NCBI GenBank assembly: GCA_024305745.1
Contig: JAHRBS010000009.1
Coordinates: forward strand, 1,860,001 to 1,924,000
Reading direction: 5' to 3'
From: Polyporus tsugae
Taxonomy: Eukaryota > Basidiomycota > Agaricomycetes > Polyporales > Polyporaceae
Length of the DNA stretch: 64,000 bases
Shown here: piece by piece, positions 10,202 through 21,689 of the stretch
How positions within the stretch are numbered: the first letter of the stretch is position 1
Layout: each line of letters opens with the position of its first letter
Notes under the pieces: generated by a model
Told to the model about the DNA's origin: nothing
The model's database searches: none
What the model saw: the letters and a program-made list of their open reading frames with translations, nothing else
Position numbers and translations under genes: made by a program

Positions 10202-11795
10202 ATGAGGAAGGCTCCTGTCAACCAACTTCCCCCCGAACTACTTATCCGCATTTTCTCACAAATCGATGATCCATGTCCGAACGCAAGCAATAACGGTGAT
10301 AATTGGCAAACTATCACTATCAGCCATGGGACAATATGGCCAGTCGTCCTACGCGTCTGCAAATATTGGTATGATGCCGCCTGCGACGCGCCGCTCCTTT
10401 GGCAAAACATACAAGTATACACCAAACCTTACTGGCTAAGGCTCTCGTTGCAACGATCCAAGACCGCTCTCGTCGACGTGACGCTCCGAAGTTGCCAAGG
10501 ATACGCTGCAGCCATTCCCCTCTTGATCGATCATGTCGATCGCCTCCGCATGCTCGCGATACTGGATTCAGAACACGGTGGCTTCCATCTACTCAAACGC
10601 CTCCTTTTACTGGAGCTTCCGAATATGAAGGAGTTGCGGATCGCCGGAGAGGAATACGCCGAAGACGACGATCACGTTAACTCGAAGCCCCCGCTGGGCC
10701 GTTGGCCCTCCATCCGAGTCCTTCGCCTGACCCACCTTGTCCTTCCCGTCAAATCTGCCATTTTCGGCAGTCTTCGGGTTCTGGATCTAGCGCACATGCA
10801 AGACGTCCCAACGATGAGCACCATGCCACTCGATTTCGCGCTCACTGTACTCGAGGCTTGCCACGAGCTCCAAGAGCTCAAGCTCAACGACGTGTTTCCA
10901 AAGTTGGTCGGAGAGTCCGAGATCCTCGTGCCGCTTCCTCACCTTCGTCGCTTGGAAGTCACCTCCCACATAGACCCAACAGCACGGTAGCCTTTCCCTA
11001 CGTCATCTCTCGTCTCGAACATGCTGCTGCGCCACGTCCAATTACCCCTTCAAGGCCTCTACCCCGGTAGGTTATCGATCCTTCATACCCCCAGAGGACC
11101 CGTCCTACATCCCGATACTCCACCACGCGACTTTTGCCTGCCTCCGCCACGATTCCTTCCTGTGCTCTGAGCCCGGAGGCGGAACACTCGAGGTAGCGGT
11201 AGCGTTCGACGGCGAGGACGAGCCATGGTTCAACCAAGACCGTCAGCTCGTCGACATGTCCTTCCTGCTCGCGCGCGCACCAATCACGCACTTCTCCCTC
11301 GGTTCAGCGCGCCTGTACTCCGATTCAATCTCAACCGCCTTCGGGACATTTCCTGGGCTGACCACTCTCGAGTTCTCCACAGTCCCCACGCACGATGGCG
11401 AGCCCGAAGATTGGCGCTTTCCTGCGCTGTTCTCCTCTCTCCTCCTGCCGTGCGAGGCAGACGTGCGCGGTGCCAGTCCGCCTACGGACGAATAGGACGA
11501 GCGGTTCAGAGCACGCCTCCCCCTCCGGACCCTGCGCGTTCTGCGTTTCAACGCCTTGCTTTGAGAGAGTCGCGTTTTGGGCCTTGTGTTCGGGTGCCTC
11601 TACGCCCGTTTCGCTTTGGGGGCGCCGCGCTTGTCGGAGCTCTACGTCGCAATGTACGGGGGCGAGGCTGGCGATATCGACGGTACGGAGAAGCATGACA
11701 AAGAGATGGAAATGTTGGAGACGCTTGTAGATGGCCCTGTCGTGTACGAGGACTGCGAACTGCCTGTTTCCCTCCCTCCCGACGGATCACTCTAG
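10202..11795 (+). pseudogene. F-box/LRR-like gene with a damaged 3' part
   Basis: The first 263 codons are open and begin with an F-box (VNQLPPELLIRIFSQI, later VCKYWYDAACDAPLLWQNI). Such proteins recruit substrates to SCF ubiquitin ligases. Weak leucine-rich repeats follow (SIRVLRLTHLVLP, LEACHELQELKLNDVF). After HIDP (about 10975) the homologous reading moves to a second frame (STVAFPYVISRLEHAA) and then a third (YRSFIPPEDPSYIPILHHATF). That third frame carries on to 11795 but is broken by TAG near 11493 and TGA near 11562. The C-terminal piece (EMEMLETLVDGPVVYEDCEL) resembles one in the relic at 19790-22293, so it was once coding. No normal-length intron removes the stops. A truncated but expressed F-box protein of 262 residues remains possible. 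Confidence 0.7.
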
Positions 11796-12768
11796 TGACC
11801 TAGGGAGAACTTGGTAAGTTGCCTCACGACTCTGCAGAGGAAACGCGTGGGGCTCACGTCTCGTATCCCCTTCTAGCCGATCGAATGCTGCCGCGAACTT
11901 TCTAGGGAGAAGAGAATAGCACGAGCGGGTGCCACCCGAAGTACTGTGCTTCACGAGATTGGACGCGAGTTTTGCCGTTGAGCCGTTTTAATCAACCTTC
12001 CCCACGGCCCCTGATAGTCACCACCACACTCCTACGAACCCCGCGTTGTCGCTGGCCATCTCGTTCGATAGTTGGATGCGATGTGTACTTGTACAGCGGC
12101 CGTAATTCTATTCACTTAGTCCTGACTCAGGGCCTGGTCAGAAATCTACCCCTGGTGATTTGATAATCAAATAATAGAGGAGACGCACGGTGCCCATAGC
12201 CATGTAGGTACTTCGCGAATTTGTACCGAGGAACTTGAACAGCGGAATACCTCTGTCAACGAAACGTCCGTGCGCCTTAGTAACACCAGGCAAAGATGTC
12301 AAGGAACCCCAGGATCAGCGAAGTGGTATACGAATGAGCACGAACAGCGCCGACGGTCCATAGCGCTATTAACGGCTCGCTCCAGTCGCAGCGTCGACGC
12401 CTGCGGACACATTTGGACAGGCTCTAGGAAAGCATGTCTATGGCAGCCTGCTTTATTGTTCGCTCGCTGCGAGCAAGAGCCCCAGGTCCTGCGACAGGAA
12501 TTCTGGCCCAAGCATCAGCCTCAGGCTAGCAAGTGTCCAGAGTGTCTTTGGCGTGTGCTTTGGCACTTGCGCGGCGATCGGGCGAGAACGTCCGTCCGGC
12601 CTTCCCAAAGAGATCGTGTCAAGGCAATTGTTGAGTTGTGAGAATTAATTGTTGGATAAGCACGGATACGGCGGCGCTCTACACAATAACAGCCTCATCA
12701 TCTATGAAAGGACATGGCGCCGACCTCCCAGCAGCGTATCGAACAAAAAGGACGACCTGAGCTTGACA
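11796..12768. other. Intergenic, nothing recognised
   Basis: I see no supported gene, RNA or repeat in this stretch of just under 1 kb between two genes whose 3' ends face each other. Confidence 0.5.
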
Positions 12769-13381
12769 CTACAACAATTTCCTCCTCTTCGCGCTGATGC
12801 GCTTCGAATGACGCACCGATTGACCCCTGGATTTCTTCCTCTTTCGAGTAGTCTTTGAGAACGACGTGGATGTGGTTTGAGAGATGCTTTCAGGTGCACC
12901 CCGGCCAGCCGATGTTCCGAGGGGTATGTGAGAGTCGCAGTCATCGACGGCCAAGTCCAGGGAAGTGAGGGAAGACTCTGTCTCGACGTCCGATTCCAGG
13001 GATGTGAGGGAGGATGCCGGTGAGAGGGAGGCGTGGCGATGTGCGACGAATCCCCGGGGGTTCAACGGAACCGACGAGACGTCTGTCTCATCCGATTGGG
13101 ACAGTAGACTAGAAGACGGGAAGGATTTCTGTATTTCGCACCCGCTCGGCGTGTCTTGCGTTTTGTACCAAGCCGATAATTCGCGCTTATCTCGCGCGAG
13201 GGTAGTTGCACCGATATCCGGCTTTTCAAGTCGTTGATAATCAGCATCGTGAGCCAACTAGAAGAGGACTCACGAGGGTCTCAAGCGACTCAGTTCTTCT
13301 TAGGTCCATAATCGTGGTGGGTGTGATATCGCCGTTGGGAGAAGGCGTATCGTTGAGTGCGTTGGTCGGGCTTGCAGACAT
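12769..13381 (-). CDS. Ser-rich protein with basic C-terminus, two exons, unknown function
   Basis: Exon 1 (13274-13381) starts at ATG with MSASPTNALNDTPSPNG. A 52-bp GT-AG intron joins it in phase to exon 2 (12769-13221), for 186 residues. The middle is rich in Ser, Asp and Glu (SLTSLESDVETESSLTSLDL). The end is strongly basic (TTRKRKKSRGQSVRHSKR, then RISAKRRKLL), a likely bipartite nuclear localisation signal or DNA-binding tail. I recognise no domain. A nuclear role is an inference from the tail only. Confidence 0.6.
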
Positions 13382-14753
13382 CTTCTATCTAAATACGTAC
13401 CAGTGTCAGTACTCCTCTCTTGAGCGTTTCGTACAGGAACGTACAAGGTCCCAGAAGGTAACGTCCTCTTGAAGGCTTCTTCGTGCGAGTGTTGATTTCA
13501 GTCTTCAGACTCAGGCTTGTATATAACCGTTCATGCAAGCTGTAGCTATGTCCATTGCATGTGGCATGAGTAGCTCCTGCCGGAACAAGCGTCGTCAATT
13601 CCACAATAAGAATGAACAAAAGAAGAATCACTCCAAAAGCGATAAGTGGGGTTGGAGGCTCGGTCACCGCCATTTTCCGAGTCGGGCCTCGCCGGTTTGC
13701 GTTGTATGAAGCGATGGCAAGGTGTTGCAACTACCAAGCTTGCTTGTGCTGTGTAGCGGTGGATTCGGATCCTGGCACAGTTGCCACTGAATCATCATCC
13801 ACTGGCAAGTTGCAACCACTGGCTGCTGTGCTGTACGTAGCTATGACCATCATCCGGGAGATATCGGAACTCAGATGCTCGGCGCCTCGGAAGGTCATAT
13901 GCATGGGCGCCACGGCGGCGCTGGGTCGGCGCTCGCCGCTAGTAGCACCGGACTCGGAGTTCAATTGAAGACTCTTCAAATTGCCAACTCACTGTATACA
14001 GCGTCGCGGCCGCACTTGCCAGCCCGGCTGCCAGTGTCAACATTAAGGTGGGTTTTACTACACACACAACATTTTACTGCTAATACTAGTGTGAAATTAA
14101 CGCAGTACTTCTTGCATGAACTTGAAGTACTTACGACCTACGGCGGCGCGGGTTCCCCGCGATTCGAACGAATGTCAGTGTACCAGACCGTACCGTCTCA
14201 TATCTGCAGTAAAACTGATTCACATGTAAAGCTAATCGCGGAATCTTATGTAGATGGGTGAGATCGTCAAAATGCGGTCGTTAGATTCCACCTGATTCGT
14301 GTCGCTTGGCTATTCGATCCAAGCGGCTTTGTCCTCAAACCTGGTAGACGAGGTCCAGACAGCCTGTAAACGACCAAGCACGCAAAGCAACCAAGTCGAA
14401 TGCGACTACGGTAGCGCTCACCGATCGGGACCAAAGCGCGAGAAAATTAACAACCATTTTCCCGGGAGGGGCGCGCTATAAAACCCCCATTGTTCCTTTC
14501 CTCCGTTCATCCACCTCGACTCCCAACTCAGCCTTACCCAGCTTCCTTGCTCAAACGTTCGTCGATATCCCAATCGCCATCGAGTTGCGTCGATAGGACC
14601 GCTAATCCAGCGTTCAATCGAACAAGTCGGTCAGTCCATTTCTAATCATCCAACCACCATGTCTATCTTCTCATCAGCAGTCCTGCTTACGCGTACATCG
14701 TCATGTCTCATAGGGAGTAGAATCCTTTCTCGAGCTACAACGAGGCCGCCATA
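13382..14753. other. Intergenic, with one weak small-TM frame and a TATA box
   Basis: A minus-strand frame starting near 13673 (MAVTEPPTPLIAFGVILLLF, about 94 codons) has one hydrophobic segment and a fair start context. It could be a small membrane protein, but nothing else supports it. The rest holds the promoter and long 5' UTR of the gene at 14754. Confidence 0.35.
14477..14483 (+). promoter_or_regulatory. TATA box upstream of the coiled-coil gene
   Basis: TATAAAA sits in a GC-rich setting (GCGCGC before, CCCCC after), followed by pyrimidine-rich sequence where transcription could begin. The start codon is about 270 bp downstream, which would leave a 5' UTR of roughly 240 bases. Confidence 0.5.
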
Positions 14754-16337
14754 ATGTCGGCCCCCCGACTCGATCGAATCTCCAAGAAGCATTCCAACGT
14801 TCCCGGGCCTTCCAAGAAGGCTAACCACCGTCGCCCCCACAAAGCGTTCCCGCCTCCGCCGCCCAGCCCTGTCGATCTTCCCTCCATGCGACGTGCTGAA
14901 CACGAAGCACGTTCCGAATACAACACCCACAACCCTTTCGACCGCAAAATCCCTCTCCATGACGTGACTGGCCAACCGTTCCGCCTGCCCCAGAAGCGGA
15001 TCCGCTGCCCCGACGGGGGCGTCATGCGGGCACACGTCTTGTACCCCACTCCCGAAGAGTTTTCCAAGATGCACGCCGTCAAACCCGCCAACCGCTTCGG
15101 CCGTGTTCGGAACCCCGCGCCAGAGAACCCCTCGTCCGCCTCCGCGCTTTCGTCTCCGTCCGCGTCGTCTGCCTCGTCCCCCGCCCCTTGCTCGGGCATC
15201 GCGAGCCTCGTCGACCAGCTCAAGGCGAAGGGCCTCGATCCCGAGGACGAGATCATGCTCGCGCGGCTGAAGCAGATCGACATGCAAGGCCAGTCCCGGG
15301 AGTACTACCACAACGCGGCCGAGGCGTGCGAGCGTGCGAAGGACCTGCACCCCGTACACGCCAAGCTGGTTCGCTACAAGGGTGTTAGGAAGACCGGCGT
15401 CTTGAACGAGCGCGAATACGAAGCTGTCAAGCTGGAGCTGAAGCAGCGGCGCGAGGAAGAGGAGCGGCTGAAGGCCGAGGAGGAGGCGAAGCGGCGGGCG
15501 GAGGAAGAGCGGCTGCAGGCCGAGCGAGAGGCGAAGCTGCGTGAGGAGGAGCGGCTGCGTGCGGAGGAGGCGGCGAAACAGCAGGAGGAGCAACGCCAGC
15601 AGGCGTTGTTGGAGAAGCGGTGGAGGGAGGAGCAGGATCGGCTCTTCATGCAGCGCATTTGGGATGAGATGCATCGTCGGAGGGTGATAGAGGATGAAGT
15701 CCTTCGGATCCAGGAGGAGGAAGAGCAGCACAAGCTCTGGGAGGCGCAGCAGGTGCTGCTGGAGGAACAGCAGCGCCGCGAGGAGGAGCTGCGTCTACAT
15801 AACGAGGCGATCGAGCGCGAGCGCAGGAACGCAGAGCTGATGCGCATCTGGAACGAGAGGTGGGCGCAGGAAGCCCGGCAGGCGGAGGCTGTGCGCCAGG
15901 CCGAACGGGAACGTCTGGCTCGTGAGCTCGCGGAGCGGGAGCGACGTGCCGCTATGGAGGAGGCCATCACGAGGTACAGGGCGGAGGCCGTCACCACCTA
16001 CGAGGAGCAGTGGAAGGCGATTAAGGCCAAGAAATGTCACCCCGACAGCTTCTCCTACGACTCCTTCCCTTTCCCCATCTTTGGCAATGCTCTCAAGCCT
16101 CGCCCCCATGCTATCACATACGAGGCCGTTGCGGAGTTCGTGTTCAGTCCGCTTCGGACGGACGCAGGTCTCAAGACGCGCAAGATGCTCCTCAAGGCGG
16201 AGCGCCGTCTATGGCATTTTGACAGATTCGACGTCCATGTTCTCCCAATGGTGCGAGAACACGATCGGCAGGACATCGCAGAGGCGGCTGGTGTTATCAC
16301 ACAGATACTGAACGAAATGTCGTCGGACGAGTTGTAA
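14754..16337 (+). CDS. Long coiled-coil protein, unknown function
   Basis: This is an uninterrupted frame of 527 residues. A basic, Pro-rich N-terminus (residues 1-150) is followed by a conserved-looking helical stretch (GIASLVDQLKAKGLDPEDEI). A very long charged coiled coil rich in Glu, Arg, Gln and Ala spans about residues 225-420. The C-terminal 100 residues form a compact block (HAITYEAVAEFVFSPLRTDA, LLKAERRLWHFDRFDVHVLP, ITQILNEMSSDEL). A related C-terminal block, with a WHPDKF-like motif that here reads WHFDRF, is common in agaricomycete proteins of unknown role and slightly recalls the end of NFKBIL1. A scaffold role is plausible but unproven. A 361-codon antisense frame exists only because of the biased codon use. 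Confidence 0.75.
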   Translation: MSAPRLDRISKKHSNVPGPSKKANHRRPHKAFPPPPPSPVDLPSMRRAEHEARSEYNTHNPFDRKIPLHDVTGQPFRLPQKRIRCPDGGVMRAHVLYPTPEEFSKMHAVKPANRFGRVRNPAPENPSSASALSSPSASSASSPAPCSGIASLVDQLKAKGLDPEDEIMLARLKQIDMQGQSREYYHNAAEACERAKDLHPVHAKLVRYKGVRKTGVLNEREYEAVKLELKQRREEEERLKAEEEAKRRAEEERLQAEREAKLREEERLRAEEAAKQQEEQRQQALLEKRWREEQDRLFMQRIWDEMHRRRVIEDEVLRIQEEEEQHKLWEAQQVLLEEQQRREEELRLHNEAIERERRNAELMRIWNERWAQEARQAEAVRQAERERLARELAERERRAAMEEAITRYRAEAVTTYEEQWKAIKAKKCHPDSFSYDSFPFPIFGNALKPRPHAITYEAVAEFVFSPLRTDAGLKTRKMLLKAERRLWHFDRFDVHVLPMVREHDRQDIAEAAGVITQILNEMSSDEL

Positions 16338-17868
16338 TGATGGACCCGTGTGCCCTTTCAAGTTGCGTCCTTAGGTTATCCGCTTGCTCCTTTACGTATG
16401 CATATATGCAGTGTATGTTTTATGCCTGTCCCTGTCCCGTATACTTGAGTATGGACCGCTCTTTTCCCGTTACTAAATGTACTACTGGTCTTCGGCCACA
16501 CGTCACCATGCAACTGTTTCATGATAGTACTTTCAATTCTATGGCTCGAGGATCACGAAAGTTCGAGGGGCGATTATATTGACCCCATTTGGCACTGGTC
16601 CGAACCACAAGTTTGCCCATGGACGTCGGACTGACTGGACTTTAAGCTTCAGCTTCAGCGCTAGTAGATTACTCTGTGTGCTGCCGAGAGCTGGACACAG
16701 CTCCCTGCAGAGAGCAGACACACTTTTAGTGACTAGCCTGAGGTACATGTGTTACTTAGCCGCAGCAGTGGGCACCGCGCTGTCACTGTAAGTACTGTGT
16801 TCATCCAAAAATGAAACTAGTATAAATTGGGTGTGTACTCGATTCAGATAATGACTGAATTCATATCTTGAAGTTGTTTAGATTGTGGTTACACCTGAGT
16901 CCAAGCATGAATGGCTGGAATAACTCCGACTCAGTCATGCTCCGCGTCGGAGTTCGCGAGAGGATCCAGTTGATGCGGCATCCCTGCCGAAACACTCAGC
17001 CTCCGGGAAAGTTGAAACTCCGAGGGGCATTGGGCCGGCCCAGGGCCGGCCTGAGCAGGCCGCCTACTGGCGGGCGACGTTGGTCTGTTCTCCTGGTACG
17101 TACTGCCCTTGAGTCGTATATCACATACACTCTAAATCGTCTTCTCTGCCAGGTTTTGGTGCTACCCTTGGCATGTTGTAAGTTCCAGCTCATCGCGATG
17201 AACTCCATAGGTGTGGAACTTTGGAAAGCCGGAGCGAAAATATACCATACCCTCTTCGAGAATATCATCAGTTCGCGACGACGGGCGGCGGTCTATCTTC
17301 TCCCGGTATTGATGCCCTATTTTAAGCCCCATTCGCCCATTCGCTAGACGTCCCTGTCTCTCACAAGTCTCTCACATCTGTCTCTCGTCACCCTCTATAC
17401 AGCCTCCCGCCGCATCTCATCATAACGTTCTCACTGCAGTCCAACCTGAGCGCGAACCAATCTACCAGTCTTCGTATGTTGATCGTAGCATCGTCTCCCG
17501 TTCGGTCCACTTCTCAATCTGTGCCTGCTCCCCGTGTGGTCCCGTACTTCCCTGTTGCCTTCTAACTGATTCAAATTTACAGATTTCACACCGCACGGTT
17601 GACAGCAGCGAATGGCAATGCCTGCCTGGCGACCGCTGAACGTTGAACCTCGGGACTTGTTTCGGTAAAAGGACGCCCACGAACGAATGTTCGAATGACA
17701 GATGGTCCGTATCTTCCTCCGGCAGCCTCCTTGGGAGTACAAATACTCCCAATCCTCAATTCCACTCTCCTCGGCGACCTGGAGTCCACGAGCACTTGCC
17801 TTCCTCGACCATTCCACACTCTGCCGCGTAGACCGCGTTGTCCTTCGACATCTTCGGCTGGATTCACC
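16338..17868. other. Intergenic, nothing recognised
   Basis: About 1.5 kb without a supported gene. The last 500 bases upstream of 17869 are pyrimidine-rich and probably hold the promoter and 5' UTR of the secreted protein gene. Confidence 0.5.
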
Positions 17869-19007
17869 ATGAAGTTCTCTGCATCGCTCGTTGTTATCAC
17901 TCTCGTGGTGGCTGCTTCGGCCAGCCCCCTTCACGTCCCGAGGGGCAGGGGAGGTGACCAGCGAGGTCGCCATGGAAAGGGTGGAAACCACAAGGGTTCC
18001 GCTGCCCCAAGCAGTGTGCGCGCAAGCTCGGCGGCGGCTTCCGTTGCTGCTTCTTCGAGCGTCGTTCGTTCAGCAGCGGCGATTGCTTCCTCGAAGGCGG
18101 TTAATACTACAGCAAGTGTGGTGACGAGCGCAACCGCTGCCGCAAGCACAACCGCTGTCGCAAGCACAACCGGCACTGCGGCAACGGTATGTCTCTACTT
18201 TTCTACGCAGCCTATTCATACTGAAGTTACGCGTACAGGCTACAAGCACCGTAATCGCAGGCAATGGCGCTGCGGCGGGTAGTGCTGCGGCTGGTGGGGA
18301 CCCCCAGTCCTCGCTCACGCTGCTCAACTCCGTCATTGCGACCAGCTTCGAGAACGACGGTCAAAACGTTCCCGAGGCCGGCCAAGTCCCCTCGCTCACG
18401 TCCTCGAACAACTTCATCAACTTCTGCGCCACCCTCGAAAAGCCCATCACGAACGGCCTGCAGATCTCGACCGGGTCGTGCAACCCCGCGCCGATGGGCG
18501 TTATTGCCGCGACGACGAACATGCCCTCGGCCAAGTTCGTGTTCCCGGAGAACGGCGCCACCGTGCCCGCCAACAAGGACTTCACGATACAGATGGCCAT
18601 AAAGAATCTCGTGACTGGCAACTTCGTGAACGCGGCCGAGAACTACTTCTCCGCGCCCCAGCAGATCGACTCCGCGACGGGCAACATCAAGGGCCACTCC
18701 CACGTCGTTATCGACCCCCTCCCCAACCTCAACAGCACAACGCCCACGGACCCGACCAAGTTCGTCTTCTTCAAGGGTCTCAACGCCGCGGCGCAGGGCG
18801 GCATCCTCACCGCCGATGTCCCCGGCGGTCTTCCGGCGGGTTCGTACCGCATCGCCTCTATCAACTCGGCGGCGAACCACCAGCCTGTTCTCGTTGCTGT
18901 GGCCCAGCACGGTGCGCTGGACGATATGGCCTAGTGAGTACTTCTCTGCATCTCTATCAAAACGCTCGGAAACTCATCATTCCGCGCCCAGCTTCACTGT
19001 TGCTTGA
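17869..19007 (+). CDS. Secreted basidiomycete protein, copy A ('ribosomal protein s17'-type family)
   Basis: Exons 17869-18186, 18239-18933 and 18992-19007 give 342 residues. A signal peptide (MKFSASLVVITLVVAASASP) leads into an Ala/Ser/Thr-rich linker. A conserved domain of about 230 residues follows, with SSNNFINFCATLEKPITNGL, GSCNPAPMGVIAATTNMPSA, KGHSHVVIDPLPNLNS and GSYRIASINSAANHQPVLVA. The tiny last exon adds the terminal FTVA. This family is often labelled 'ribosomal protein s17' in basidiomycete databases, but it is not ribosomal. It looks like a secreted, possibly wall-associated protein; its function is unknown to me. It is a paralogue of the gene at 39646-40795, with the same intron positions and an identical 695-nt middle exon length. 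Confidence 0.88.
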
Positions 19008-19789
19008 ATTGCTAGACAAGACAAGCTCGGGCTCTTAGACGTATCCTTGTTTCGCAGGCCCCTTACATTTACGCTGTAGAGTATCAAGTTCGTAGAGGAA
19101 TGGTATTGTGCGACGTTGTACTCCATCATGACACTCCGCCGTGTGCCGAGCGACAGTTCGGATCTGTCGGTTCCAACCAACTTCTAAACATTGAAATCAT
19201 AGCGCTCAACCGCCGAGCGCACAGAAGGAACTGTTCCTCTTCGGCATCCCCTTCCACTGTCAGGTTCAGACATATCCCCTCATGCTTGTGGCGAGGGGTA
19301 CGGTAGTTCAACCACCACCCACTCCCTGATCATATGTCGGGCTCGCTTCATCACGTCTGTTCTCTCTGATCAACCCTTTGCTCAAGATCCTTCCCTGAAA
19401 ATGTGCCGCATTGGCGCTTCGTTGACAGATGTGTTCCGGCGGCCTTTGGGTGGGCATTTGTACATTGAGATACCGCCTCATCCAATCATGGTTGCCGGAT
19501 GAGCGTTCGGCGTGGCATCCAAGTTCCAACTATCTAACAAGATAGCGTGGACTTGGCGAGACGGATCATGGTTACTATCAGAGCTGGAGAGTGCCAGTGG
19601 TTCGAACCGCTCAACGCCACAACATACGTCCAGAGGCGTTCCTCCGACATCGGCTGGTAGGGTCCTAGGGTCCTCTTCTGAGATAGATTCGCCCCAGTAT
19701 GATAGTAGACTTCAGAGGCTCCTCGGATGAGTGATCATACAAGTTACAAGTTGTTCGACCTTATCGGGCTATTATGTCGGTCCGAATGT
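19008..19789. other. Intergenic, nothing recognised
   Basis: No supported gene. One GGTTCGAACC near 19609 resembles a tRNA T-loop, but no tRNA fold can be drawn around it. Confidence 0.45.
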
Positions 19790-20339
19790 GGCGTGAGTCG
19801 CTGAGGATGCAATGAAACCAGCTGTTCACAAACCTTGTACACCATACGGCCATCTACAAGCCTCTCTAGCATTTCCACACACTTCCTTCCTTCTGCCGCG
19901 TTCTCAGTACCGTCCGTCTCGCCGCGCGCGCGAGTAGGAAGCATATGTCTATGAGCTGGAGACGGTCTTGATCGAACCGCGGCGCCAGCCTGCCATCGGA
20001 CTCCACCGTCGCCACTTCGAATGTGCCCGCTCCGGGAAGGCAAGAAAATGTCTCTTGGCCGAGTATGGGATGTCGGACGGATCATCTGAGGGGCTGAATG
20101 ACTGCTAGGTGTAGCCATTTGCGTAAAGAATTTGAGCGAGGCAGGGAGACCGTGTCGTTAGGGACACCTTCGAGACGATCTCCAGGCGACGAAGGCGAGG
20201 CACTAACATGGCGCGATCGGACCGTCCTCTGGGAACGCGGCGCTGAGTTTGCGCTGAGTCTCAGCTCCTGAAGATCTTGATAAGCCTCGCTCACGCTGAG
20301 GGCGATAACGATCAGCAAGGGATGTACATACCCGTTGAA

Positions 20340-20356
20340 TAGTGCTGCCACAAGGT
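20340..20356 (+). repeat. Left terminal inverted repeat of the hAT-like element
   Basis: A 17-bp end directly abutting the 8-bp target copy at 20332-20339. Confidence 0.85.
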
Positions 20357-21672
20357 GAGGTAAAGGTCGCCTCACGGTGTCGGAGTTCATACCTTGAGTC
20401 ACCGTGAGGCGCCACAAGGTCACCTTGGAGTGTTCACGTGACACGGCTGTCTGGAGAGAGAACTGGGTGCCGGTCTTCTCGGCGTATTGAATTCAAGTTG
20501 TTTGCACTCCTCCTCCCCTCGCTCAAGGTCTGGGCGTGCTAGGCATGTTGTTTATATATGCCGCCTAGGTTTAGGAAGCCTTTTGGAACAAATTTCCACC
20601 AATTGACCTGTAGGCTGTATTATAGCCACTGCCAGTGCATTAAGTTACCCCACCGCCAAAGAAGTCTGCGTCGAGGCTGCTGTCTTCCCACCCACGTGCA
20701 CAAAGATGGCGGAAGTCTCAAGGGCCCGGGTGGGCTGTGTCTGAATGTAGATACCATAGTCCTGTGTAGTGCAGCCTTGCCAGGAGATGAAGCCAGGGGG
20801 CAGTGTCTCAATAGGTTTGTGCAATTTAAAGCAGACATGGCAGATTCGGAATCGGTCAATTACACACACAAAAAATACAGCTTGTAACCCCCTGTATATG
20901 TGATATGAATACGCCATAGAACAGCATCACAAGCGTCGGGGAAGAGGGGGCCATCAATGTCTACCAAACTCGGCATATGGTTGTCCAACTCATTTGAGGA
21001 TTCCCCAAGTTCACCTGGAGACTCGCTGGGTGCACTGAGCCTGGTTCCCAGAGTGTTGTTGCTGCTCACATTGCCGCAGGAGGTGCTTGTGAATGATACC
21101 AGTCTGTGAATCTCGACAACGCCAAGTCGTCAACTCGGGACTTCAAATTAAAGAGGCAACATTAGCTTCCATTGGATATGCTGAATGTGGGAAGCAACGT
21201 ACCAGTACAGAGAACACAAACTGACTTCATTTTTGCCATGCTTCGCACGGTAGGTGGCGGGATAGTGGGTGGTGGGTGAAGTGTCGTAAAGCAAGTCCGA
21301 GTTGTCTGACTCGCCAGTCTTCGACAAGGGACTTGCTTAATTTGCGCTGATGTAATATTTAAGAGACAATCAGGAAGGTTTGTGGTGCACACACGGTGAA
21401 AATACTCACCCCTCCATGAGAATCCACCGACTACGAACGAGAGGACAAGGTCGTGGAGTTCGGAGAACGCGGTGTCGACACGTTGCGTGACCGTGTTGAA
21501 GGCATCCACGTGATCATCTTCTCCCCGGTCCGAGCAAGAGCCGCAGGCAGGCGCGGGGATATTCGACCTTGATCTCACCTTGAGGTGACCTTGGGGCGAC
21601 CTTGGAGTCACCTTGAGACATCGCTTTCGAACTCCGCTCAAGGCAAGGTGCACCTTGCCTCACGGTACCTTT

Positions 21673-21689
21673 ACCTTGCGGCAGCACTA
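21673..21689 (-). repeat. Right terminal inverted repeat of the hAT-like element
   Basis: A 17-bp end directly abutting the second target copy at 21690-21697; one mismatch to the left end. Confidence 0.85.

Larger units (their letters stand above)
20340..21689. mobile_element. Non-autonomous hAT-like DNA transposon, 1,350 bp
   Basis: The element begins TAGTGCTGCCACAAGGT and ends with the inverted copy (reverse complement TAGTGCTGCCGCAAGGT), 16 of 17 bases matching. It is flanked on both sides by CCGTTGAA, a perfect 8-bp direct repeat, the target-duplication length of hAT transposons. The interior shows no hAT transposase (no BED finger or C-terminal dimerisation motif), so it would depend on a transposase made elsewhere. 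Both ends are crowded with ACCTTG/CAAGGT hexamers, as expected of subterminal transposase-binding repeats. It sits in the F-box relic. Confidence 0.85.

Noticed and set aside
11450..11500. A 30-nt intron removing the first stop in the F-box gene
   Set aside because: Too short for a fungal intron, and the second stop would remain.
14150..14180. T-loop-like TTCGAA sequence suggesting a tRNA
   Set aside because: No acceptor, D or anticodon stem can be drawn around it on either strand.
14646..15731. 361-codon minus-strand frame opposite the coiled-coil gene
   Set aside because: Leu-rich mirror image of a highly repetitive Glu/Arg/Ala coding strand; an artefact of codon bias, with the real protein on plus.
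19600..19630. GGTTCGAACC as a tRNA T-arm
   Set aside because: No matching acceptor stem or D-arm within 90 bases.
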